This document shows, in pieces, positions 10,965 through 21,084 of a stretch of DNA of 64,000 nt. The notes beneath the pieces were generated by a model. That model saw only the letters and a program-made list of their open reading frames with translations, was not told the DNA's origin and made no database searches. The DNA is from Lingula anatina (lineage: Eukaryota; Brachiopoda; Lingulata; Lingulida; Lingulidae). The position numbers and the translations under genes are program-made. The stretch lies in the NCBI RefSeq assembly GCF_001039355.2, contig NW_019775841.1, forward strand, positions 14,454-78,453, written 5' to 3'. Numbering within the stretch: position 1 is the first letter of the stretch; the number at the start of each line of letters is the position of its first letter.

Positions 10965-10989
10965 NNNNNNNNNNNNNNNNNNNNNNNNN
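10965..10989. other. 25-N assembly gap
   Basis: The corresponding right-arm sequence (about 20920-20935) is a short poly-A/T run, so the true gap is probably small. Confidence 0.95.
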
Positions 10990-11034
10990 CATGTCATACT
11001 GAATTTTACTTAAACGACCACGACCACGACAAAG

Positions 11035-12635
11035 ATGGTATGTATGATATAACTCAATTTACATAAAGGTTATCCCTCATGTTATCGAGAATCTAATATT
11101 CAACATCATATAAGGAGATGCCAACTGTTCTTTTCCTTTCAGAGAGCCACCACCATGTTTGGACAAACTCTACTTGTAGCGTTGGTTTTGACGTTTTGTT
11201 TCTACAGAGAAACAGGTAGGGAAGAGTGGGATGGGCTGGGAAACACTGTTTTTTTTTTTTTTAATCTTTAGAATTATTTTAGACAAAAAATAAAATTAAT
11301 TCTAATTATACCCAAAAATAAAGCAGTGGTAGTCCAGTTAAACGAAATGTTACTGTTTAATGTCAGGTTAATGCATAGATAATGCTTCAGATTAATACTT
11401 ATTGTATTTGATTGAACTACTATTGATTTATCTGACATGAATCAGTACCAAGCATTGGTCAGACAGCTGACTGAAATATTTCGTTTATTTCTTACTTTAC
11501 CAAGTTACCGGCGTCTGTATTATATCAATGGCAATGATCATGACGGTATGGGCAATATTCAACAGGTAGTTTATAATCCTCTTGCATGTGACATGGAACT
11601 TTCGAGTGAATAGGTGTGCGTGCGTTTGTTTTCCAAAAATTCCGCACTCTCGTAAATGGTGTTGTGCGTATATGCGTATATATATATACCGGGCTGACTG
11701 ATTCCAATGCTGCCAGTATGTGTGACTTTTCTTTGGGTCTTTTCTTAAGTTATTATATGTGTTATACTTGCAGCTGGCCGTAGGTTTCTACACTTCCCAG
11801 AACCAGCTAACAGGTTGTCTTGGTCACTATTGGAGACAAAAACCCCCGATTTGGACACTTTCACGGCCTGTGCCTGGATCAAAACCATCCGTACCACAAG
11901 CGGCCCCATTCTCTCCTACGGCTCTAAACGCCACCCCCGGAGTATTGAGATTTCCTACAGTCCTCATGGTCATGGGTACTCTGTCATTTTAAATGGGATG
12001 AGCGTGTTGGGCGGGTATTACGGTGGCGAGGCGCCTCTACCAGCGGACGGAAATTGGCATTTCTTGTGTGTCATGTGGAGTGGTGTCAAGAGAAAGATAG
12101 ATGTCTATAGGGATGGTTTCCTCACGCTGAGTTTTCCTGTGAATGTTTCGCACATAGCTGGAGGTAAGGCCAGAGACATGGCATCTGAAAAATAAAGACT
12201 TAATTTTCGCTATGAGTGTAATACAGTATCAATAACTGGTTTTGATTTCATGTAAGTGGTTCAGTTCTTTCAAGAGCATGACTACATATCATTAGGCCTA
12301 TGCTTTAACGTCCTTAACACTAATCCATTGCAAACATTGAAACATTGGTTAACAAAGTGAAATGACAAGTCAAATGAAAATTATTTTTCCATTTTATAAT
12401 TTCAGGTGGTGATTGGGTTGTTGGACACACCCATTTGGAGGCAGTAACTGAAGGGTATCCTAAGTATCCGTCATTCGTTGGATATGTCGGCGGCATCAAT
12501 GTCTGGAACAGGGAGCCTGTGGACATTCCCGGCCTGTTCGTATGCGCCAATGGTAACGAGGGAAGTATTATATCCTGGAATACTGTCACCAAGACTAACT
12601 TCATGGTCGCGACATATGCTGCTTCGCCTTGTTAA
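11035..12635 (+). CDS. Pentraxin-domain secreted protein, copy 1
   Basis: Coding exons are 11155-11215, 11774-12163 and 12406-12635, all with GT-AG borders, giving 681 nt and 226 residues, close to C-reactive protein in length. An upstream exon ends at 11037 with an ATG that splices in frame (exon resumes at 11143), so a start five codons earlier is possible. A signal peptide (LLVALVLTFCFY) precedes a pentraxin fold. Its markers are DTFTACAWIKT, ILSYGSKR, the HICTSWES-equivalent WHFLCVMWSG, and FVGYVGGINVWN followed by a terminal ISWNTV block. The usual calcium-loop residues are absent: the GQEQD-equivalent reads GHTHL and the D-N pair after SYGSKR is missing. Members of the family bind surface ligands in humoral immunity; here the ligand is unknown. 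AATAAA lies at about 12677. Confidence 0.85.
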
Positions 12636-12639
12636 TATT

Positions 12640-12940
12640 TCAATACACTTTGTTTTTGAGGCAGATACAATTGCAGAATAAAGTGAATCTCCTAAATTTA
12701 CGGAAAGTTTGATATAGACGAACTCTTCAAAAATCACGCTATAACCATTTCCGTATCACGTGGACAAATATCATGTGGCCGCCACGTGATTATACACCTT
12801 TCAAGAAAACCCAAAGACTAAGTGCTTCTCTTTCTCATGCAACTTAAGCTGAAACGTGAACTGAACATGCATCAAGCTGTACTAAACCGTATTGTAGAGG
12901 CAAACAATAAATATGCTTTTCTGGCATTGGTGCCTTTTTT

Positions 12941-12972
<32 letters not shown>

Positions 12973-15590
12973 TATTTATTTTTTTTTTTATTTTATATAT
13001 ATATATTTTTTTTTTGGCGCATACAAGATAACAAGGACCAATATACCCCGGTATGTATTAACTATTACGCAAGGAAAAAATTGAAAAAATAATAAACCAG
13101 GTGAAAGTTAAATCATTTCTACAAATTGATATAATGAAACTATTGCATTTAGTATTCCATGTCATCCCCATTTCATGTTTTTTTTACACATTTTCATTTT
13201 ATTAAATTCAGTTTAAGAGTATATGCTAAATAAGTACTTCAAATGATGCAGAGCTGACGTTACCTTCATTATTAAGTTAGAATACAATATAACTGCCCAA
13301 ATATCGATGAACAAAACTTTTTAAATTTTAAAATGAACTTAAGAAGGTATAAAACAGATTTTTAATGAATGATAACGAATAATAAACTTGTTTTAAAAGT
13401 AAATTAGAATTTCAATCTTAAATAGCCAGTTATTTCACAAAACCTTGACTTTTAACAATAAACTATATATACATGTAGCTCTGCTGCACGCAAAATGTTG
13501 TGGACTATATGAGGTTTCAACCTGCCCCGAGCTAAGTGCCCGCTCTCAAAGGTTTCCAGCCGTTTTTGGTTCTTAAATGGACTATATTGTACGATAAGAC
13601 ATTTCTGTGAAATCTGAATCAATAGCTTTATTTTGATGCCCTGTAAGCAAACCTCATTCGATCACAAACCTATGTAATGGAATTTTTAAGCAATTTAAAA
13701 AAGTTACTTTTAAATGCAGAATTAATTATTTTCTTTGGAGACGCCGCACTAGAGAAACTTTTTTACTGCCGAAACTTTCTTGGCCTCGTTGGATATGATC
13801 ACTTTGCAAGATAATGTGATACTTGTTTTGTTACCACGTAGTTTTTCCCATTAATTGACGAGTGGCTTACTTACCCTGGGGATCAAACTAGCCCGGTCTC
13901 CCGTAAGTTGATTTTTATAGCATTTAAGTAAATGAAGAAAGTAAACTTTGATAAAATAGGTAGAAAATGGCTTTGCGTCAATATGTTTAACTAATTGCAC
14001 AAAGCAACTATATTTTCAAATTTGTTCTGTGAAGCCGTAAACCGACCGGTTTTGGTTGAACGCGTCTGATAGGGATCACCCACAGTCTGCATTATGAAAA
14101 TTTCACAAGCACCCTGCTACCGAGGGAATGGAAATTTGTTTTCACCAGTTTTTGGACTGTTCACATGGCTGAGCAGTAGCATTTGCTAAATTACGGAAAT
14201 ACATTTTATACTACATAAGCTATCGAGTATATATTCTCGCCCTTCAGCATATTTGAGTAGTAAGAAATCAGCCTGAGGGTTACCATCGGCCTGCGGATTG
14301 ACGTTTGGATCGTTTGTTCCTTAACTTCATTTTTATTAGGGGTGGGAGGATCTATTGCTCCCAATGCTTTTTTAAAAATTGTTTTTTTTTTACATTTTAA
14401 AAAACCCTTCATATATTTCTTGTGTATTTATCATCATTTTGTTTGTTTTTAAAAATCCTATCTTGTCTTTTTTATTTTCAGTCGCGTATCATTGTTTATA
14501 GTGCGCTTGCCCTGCAGTTTTTTTCCAGTTCATTATTGTGTTGTTTCAACAAGCTGGTAAACAAACAGTTAAGCAAAGGCTTGGACGCCGTGCGCGCCTT
14601 ACTGTTTGTTGTATAAATCATTTAGACACAAAGATATTTGATATAAATGTTTGAGTATAAGGACAAATACTGGTTTTGTCCACTGCATGCCTTATAAAAA
14701 CTTTATAATGCTCTCCTGTTAAATGCATGTTTCTAAAGGGGTTGAGGTCTATTGCATCCTCCCAAAATCGTTTTAATGCCATTCGTATCATTACGATGAC
14801 GAAATCAATATTGTATATCTAAAATTCATGTTTCGGATGTTTTTTTTTTTTTTTTTTTTTTTCAGTCGGTTGTTTCAACTAAATCGGGCATTGGGATATT
14901 TTAAATTTATCGATTTAAACACATCCCCACAAAGAAAAAGTCATGATTGCAGCCCTTAAAGGAATGAAATCTAGAGGATGTTGTTTCAATACGTATTTGA
15001 CTTGCGGGTGATCGCATTAATGGAAAAAGACAGCTTGCATATTGAAATTACACTTTTCCATGCAAACAGAAATTATCATGTTCGTCGCAAAGGTTGATCA
15101 GTGTGTTTCTTAATGATTTCAAGTCAAAATTTGACTTTCTAAAATCCATCTTAGATCTTAAACATTGATAAAAAACAGTGCGGTTTAACGGAATCTTGGT
15201 CATCTAATGAAGGATCGGCACGGAGTTTGTTCGACTATTCTCACTTTCAATACCATAATTAGAAGTAGCGAGTGGTTATCGCTATCGCTACGCGGGTCTG
15301 TCGCCGTCTAGTGGTGCACAGAAATGCCAAGTAGATAAAAGAACGTTATATCTACTTTTCCATTTAATAAGATTTAACACAAGGAAATACAATCCATCTC
15401 ATTTTCCATGAATAGTCTTTCATGGGCCACTGTTATCATTATTGGTAATCAGCCACATAGAAATACTTGGCGAAGGCAAATAACTATATATATATCATAT
15501 TTATACAAGACCGATATACATGTAGTTCTATTGTCTCTGGCAGTACTTATTGGCTTTCATATGTTATTATGCTATATAATGTATTTGCAT
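12640..15590. other. Intergenic part of the left arm, no gene supported
   Basis: Contains a (TTCT)n run (about 12938-12976) and T-rich tracts (14840-14862, 15648-15666 just outside). It also holds a block (14206-14412) whose minus-strand ORF of 68 codons is mirrored in the right arm. Both copies have drifted with many amino-acid changes, and no domain is recognised. Pieces of this arm recur at 27206-27790 and 28190-28690. Confidence 0.5.
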
Positions 15591-16439
15591 TATTTTAGGT
15601 CTTAATGTCGCAGAAAGAGAAATTGATAGGTGGTACATTGTTAGTAGTGTTTTTTTTTTTTTTTTTAATACGACGCTCGTAAACTCAGATGTTCAAATAA
15701 TATACGTTTGCACACACATGTTAGAGCTAATTTTGTGCCATTACCTCTTTTATATACAAAATATGCCTATATTAATGGCCCTATATAGGCCCTTATAAGA
15801 AATTTTTAAAACGTCTATAGGATCCTATGTCACCTCATATGATTAAATTGATTGATTGACACAACAAGCCAAGGGACATTTTATAGCGTTACCATCAGGT
15901 TGATTCTTGCATCTTAACGGTGTTCTTGTAGCAACTGCTGTGATTCAGCGAGCATTTTTCAAACGTAAGTCACATCAAAGGTCTGAACATAATAGGGTGG
16001 TTCAAATACGGAGAAGCAGATTAAATGAGTACAAACCAGGGCCCAGTTTTATAAAGGACGTTTAGCACTAACCAGTGTTTAACTCTAACCAGACTAATAG
16101 TCTGTTAGTAAACTGACCTTTAAATAATTATTTAATCCAGTTAAACACTGGCCAGTTAACTAATTGGCTGTTTTCCGTCAGAAGACTGTACATAAAACAC
16201 ATTTTAACCATCTTTTAGTTAATGGGTGTTAGGGGAATTTATCCACTGGTTAGAGTTAAACACTGGTTAGTGCTAAACGTCCTTTATAAAACTGGGCCCT
16301 GGATTTGTATTCACTCGGCTGTTCTGAATACATTAAGACTGATAAATATCACCGAATGACGCCGATGGCGTGATTCATATTAAAATTTAATGGTCTTACA
16401 GCATGTTAGTCAATGACATGTATGAGAACACGTCTGACT
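15591..16439. other. Spacer of the inverted duplication
   Basis: Unique sequence between the arms. It contains a perfect-TIR MITE (16036-16302) and the first arm of a smaller fold-back (16341-16405). No gene seen. Confidence 0.6.
16036..16302. mobile_element. MITE with identical 57-bp terminal inverted repeats
   Basis: Arms 16036-16092 and 16246-16302 are exact reverse complements over 57 bp, beginning CCAGGGCCCAGTTTTATAAA. The 153-bp interior has no ORF. Perfect arms suggest recent insertion or homogenisation. No convincing target-site duplication is visible. Confidence 0.8.
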
Positions 16440-16677
16440 AAATAAATAGCATAATAACATAGGAAAGCCAATAAGTACTGTCAGAGACAATAGAACTACT
16501 TGTATATCGGTCTTGTATAAATATGATATATGCAGTTATTTGCCTGCGCCAAGTATTACTATGTGGCTGATTACCAATAACATGTATTTTTCTCAAATAA
16601 AGTGCAGTTTTACATGCTGTAAGACCATTAAATTTTAATACGAATCACGCCATCGGCGTCATTCGGTGATATTTATC
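16341..16677. repeat. Fold-back with 65-bp inverted arms (64/65 identical)
   Basis: Arms 16341-16405 and 16613-16677 (GATAAATATCACCGAATGAC start) enclose 207 bp. Most of that interior (about 16440-16595) is itself homologous to the left arm (15440-15590). The equivalent of left-arm 15105-15440 is missing here, so the structure marks a rearrangement at the inner end of the right arm. Confidence 0.75.
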
Positions 16678-16679
16678 AC

Positions 16680-19215
16680 TGATCAACCTTTGCGACGAAC
16701 ATGATAATTTCTGTTTGCACGGAAAAGTATAATTTCAATATGCAAGTTGATCTTTTCCATTAATGCGATTTCCCGCAAGTCAAACACGTATTGAAACAAC
16801 ATCCTTTAGATTTCAACCCTTTTAGGGCTGCAATCATGACTTTTTTCTTTGTTGGGATGTATATAAATCGATAAATTTAAAATATCCCAATGCCCGATTT
16901 AGTTGAAACAACCGACTGAAAAAAAAAGCGTCCGGAACATGCATTTTAGATATGCAATATTGATTTCATCATCGTAATGATACGCATGATATCAAAATGA
17001 TTTTGGAAGGATGCAATAGACCTCAACCCCTTTAGAAACATGCATTTACCAGGAGATCATTATAAAGCTTTTCTAAGGCATGACAAAACCAGTATTTGCC
17101 CTTGTACTCAAACATTTATATCAAATATCTTTGTGTCTAAATGATTGATACAACAAACAGTAAGGCGCGCACGCCTTAGCTTAACTGTTTGTTAACCAGC
17201 TTGTTGAAACTAAACAATAATGTACTGGAAAAAACTTCAGTGCAAGCGCACTATTCACAATGAGACGCGACTGAAAAGACAAAATAGGATTTTCAAAAAC
17301 AAACAAAATGATGATAAATACACAAGAAATTTATAAAGGTTTTTTAAAATATAATAAAACAATTTTGAAAAAAGCATTGGGTGCCATAGTTCCTCCCACC
17401 CCTAATAAAAATAAAGTAAACGAACAAACGATCCATAAGTCAATTCGCAGGCCGATGGTAACCCTCAGGCTGATTTCTTACTACTCGAATATGCTGAAAG
17501 GCGAGAAGATATACTCGATAACTTATATTTAGTTTAAAATGTATTTCCGTATTTTAGCAAATGCGACTGCTCAGCCATGTGAACAGTCCAAAAACTGGTG
17601 ATAAAATGAATTTTCATTCCCTCGGTAGCAGGGTGCTTGTGAAATTTTCATAAGGCAGACTGTGGGAGATAACACAGCAATTTATCAAACGTGCGTCTAA
17701 TTACCCAGGGGATGGTTGGGAAATAGGTGCCGCAACTCAAACGGCATAGTTACAAACACGGTGTAGGTTTTATCTTGTGCAAAAAGAGTATGCTTGCTAA
17801 ATGAAAATATTTCATAGCTTGTCAAAGGTTGTCAAAGGGGGGGGGGGGAGAGGCATTCCTATCCCACGCGTTTCACCAAAACCGGTCGGTTTACGGCTTC
17901 GCAAAACAATTTCAAATATATACCCGTCTCTTAATATCATAAGTTCAGTTTGTGCAATTAGTTAAACACATTGACGCAAAGCCATTTTCTACTTATCTTC
18001 ACCGTATTTTATCAAAGTTTACTTTCTTCATTTACTTATATGTGTAATTTGTGTTATACGTTTATCTAAAATAACAGGAGACCGGGGAAAGTTGGAACCC
18101 GGGGGTAAGTAAGCCACTCGTCAATTAATGAAACAATTACGAGATAAAAATACAATTATCAAATAATCTTGCAAAGTGACCATATCCAACAAAGCCAGAA
18201 AGCGTTGTTAGTAAAAAAAGTTTTACTAATGCGGCGACTCAAAACAAAAGAATTCTGCATTTAAAAGTAGCCTTGTTAAGTGCTTTAAAATTATATTTTC
18301 ATAGCTTTGTGATCGACTTAAGTATCGTATTGGGCATCAAAATAAAGCTGTATGTTTCAAAATTTACAGAAATGTCGTATTGTAGTCCATTTAAGAACCA
18401 AACCGGCTGCAAACCTTTGAAAGCGGGCATCTTGCTCGGGGCAGGTTAAAACCTCATATAGACCACAAACTTTCGCGTGCAACAGACCTATATAGCTTAC
18501 CGTTAAAACTAAGTCAAAGTTTTGTGAAATAACTGGCAATTTTAGATTTAAATTTTAATTTACTTTTTAAACAAGTTAATTATTCGTTATCATTCAGTAA
18601 AAGCCTGTTTTATTCCATCGTTAGTTCATTTTAAAATTATAAAAAGTTTTATCCATCGATATTTGGGTTGTTATTTGTTTTTAAACACAATAACGAAGTT
18701 AACGTAAGCGCTGCTTCATTTGAAGTACTTATTCAGCACATACTCTAAAATTGAATTTAATAAAATGAAAATGTGTTTAAAAAAAGGCATTTCATGGTGA
18801 TTCCATGAAATACTAACTGTAATAGTTTCATAATATCAATTTGTAAAAATGATTTAACTTCCATCTGGTTTATTATTTTTGCAATTTTATTCCTTGTGTA
18901 ATAGTTAATGCATGGCGGGGTACATTCCAATTGGTCTTTGTTATCTTGCATGCGCAAAAAAAGGCACCAATGCCAGAAAAGCTTTTTTATTGTTTGCCTC
19001 TACAATACGGTTTAGACTAATGTGCAGCTTGATACATGTAACAAGTTCAGTTCACGTTTCAGCTTAAGTTGAATGAAAAAGAGAAGCACTTGGTCTTTGG
19101 GTTTTCCTGAAAGGTGTATAATCACGTGGCGGCCACATGATCTTGACCACGTGATGCGGTAAATGTTCATAGCGTAATTTTTGAAGAATTCATTTATATC
19201 AAACCTTCCGCAAAA
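16680..19215. other. Intergenic part of the right arm, no gene supported
   Basis: Mirror of 12700-15100. It includes a 74-codon ORF (17308-17532) that corresponds to the 68-codon one in the other arm; judged non-coding because both drift freely. Confidence 0.5.
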
Positions 19216-19275
19216 TTAGGAGATCCACTTTATTCTGCAATTGTATCTGCCTCAAAAACAAAGTGTAGTGAAATA

Positions 19276-20876
19276 TTAACAAGGGGAAGCAGCATATGTC
19301 GCGACCTTGAAGCTAGTCTTGGTGACAGTATTCCAGGATATGATACTTCCCTCGTTACCATTGGCGCATACGGCCAGGCCGGGGATGTCCACAAACTCCT
19401 TGTTCCAGACATTGATGCCGCCGACATATCCAACGAATGACGGATATTTGGGATACCCTTCAGTCATTGCCTCCAAATGGGTGTGCCCAACAACCCAATC
19501 ACCACCTAAAATTACAGAATGGAAAAAAAAAATATTTGACTTGTCATTTCACTTTGTTAATTAATGTTCCAATGTGAAACAAAGATGCTGCAATGGATTA
19601 GTGCTAAGGAAGTAAAATCATAGGCCCAATGATATTGAAAGAATTGAACCACTTATATCAAATTAAAACCAGTTATTAATATAACACTCGTGCAGTAAAT
19701 CTTTATTTTTCAGATGTCATGTCTCTGGCCTTACCTCCAGCTATGTGCGATACATTCACAGGAAAACTCAGCGTGTGGAAACCATCCCTATAGATATCTA
19801 ACTTCCTCTTGACACCGCTCCACATGACACATGAGAAATGCCAGTTTCCGTCCGCTGGTAGAGGCGCTTCGCCACCGTAATACCCGTCCAACACGCTCAT
19901 CCCATTAAAAATGACAGAATACCCATGACCGCGAGGACTGTAGGAAATCTCAATACTCCGAGGGTGGCGTTTAGAGCCGTAGGAGAGAATGGGGCCGCTT
20001 GAGGTACGGATGGTTTTGATCCAGGCACAGGTAGTGAAAGTGTCCAAGTCAGGGGTAGTTGTCTCCAATAGTGCCCAAGACAACTTGTTAGCTGGCTCTG
20101 GGAAGTGTAGAAACCTACGGCCAGCTGCAAGTATAACACATATAATAACTTAAGAAAATTAAGACACAAAGAAAAGTCACACATACTGGCAGCATTGGAA
20201 TCAGTCAGCCCGGTATATATATACGCATATACGCACAACACCATTTACGCGAGTGCGGAATTTTTGGAAAACAAACGCACGCACACCTTTTCACTCGAAA
20301 GTTCCATGTCACATGCAAGAGGATTATAAACTACCTGTTGAATATTGCCCATACCGTCATGATCATTGCCATTGATATAATACAGACGCCGGTAACTTGG
20401 TTAAGTAAGAAATAAACGAAATATTTCAGTCAGCTGTCTGACCAATGCTTGGTACTGATTCATGTCATAAAAATCAATAGTAGTAAAATCAAATACAATA
20501 AGTATTGATCTGAAACAGTATCTATGCATTAACCTGACATAAAAGAGTGGCATTTCGTTTAACTGGACTACCACTGCTTTATTTTTGGGTGTAATTAGAC
20601 TTAATTTTTAGTCTAAAAATAAAATCAATTTTTAAAATTTAAAAACATTAAAGAAACAGTCAAGTGTTTCCCAGCCCATTCCACTCTTACCTACCTGTTT
20701 CTCTGTAGAAACAAGACGTCAAAACTAACGCTACAAGTAGAGATTGTCCAAACATGGTGGTGGCTCTCTAAAAGGAAAAGGTCAGTTGGCATCTCCTTTT
20801 ATGATGTTGCTAATTAGATTCTTGATAACACGTATGGATAACCTTTATGTAAATTGCGTTATATCATACATACCAT
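19276..20876 (-). CDS. Pentraxin-domain secreted protein, copy 2
   Basis: Mirror image of copy 1. Coding exons are 20755-20695, 20124-19735 and 19505-19276 (61, 390 and 230 nt, same phases), again 226 residues. The upstream in-frame ATG at 20876-20874 is conserved, joined to an exon resuming at 20767. All splice borders and the frame are intact. By eye about 8% of residues differ from copy 1, for example NKEFVDIPGLAVC against NREPVDIPGLFVC and WHFSCVMW against WHFLCVMW. The GHTHL substitution for the calcium loop is shared, so it predates the duplication. Two open copies suggest either recent duplication or selection on both. The gene starts head-to-head with the truncated receptor at 21085. 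Confidence 0.85.
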
Positions 20877-21084
20877 CTTTTTCGTGGTCGTGGTCGTTGA
20901 AGTAAAATTCAGAATGACATGCAAAAAAAAAACCTTGAGATATTTTTGAACCTGCGCATCCACTCTGGTCTATAGGTTAGTAGACTTGTTTCAATAATGT
21001 GGGGTCGTAGACTACGATAGGTGGGGGGGGAGGAACCTCGCCCCTCCCATACGATTTATTTCTTGAAAAATCACATTCATATGA

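Larger units (their letters stand above)
10808..15590 (+). repeat. Left arm of a ~10-kb inverted duplication
   Basis: Aligns in reverse complement with about 16440-21080, including flanks, all pentraxin exons, introns and about 3 kb of 3' intergenic DNA. Paired landmarks are the start codons at 11155/20755, the stop codons at 12635/19276, the block 14206-14412/17320-17530, and the inner edge near 15440-15590/16440-16590. A 25-N gap lies at 10965-10989. The arm also carries DNA absent from the right arm (about 15105-15440). Confidence 0.9.
16440..21080 (-). repeat. Right arm of the inverted duplication
   Basis: Reverse complement of 10808-15590 with scattered substitutions and indels. It carries pentraxin copy 2. 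It has an insertion with a G-run (17838-17848) and about 150 bp near 17690-17870 not seen at the equivalent place in the left arm. Homology ends at about 21080, where the truncated receptor copy begins. Confidence 0.9.

Noticed and set aside
11759-11992. Alternative frame over pentraxin exon 2
   Set aside because: It lacks pentraxin motifs and does not splice in frame with the leader exon.
14206-14412. ORF of 68 codons mirrored by a 74-codon ORF at 17308-17532
   Set aside because: Both arise because the arms are duplicates. Many replacement changes and different ends, no domain, and a third copy near 27540 has the middle deleted.
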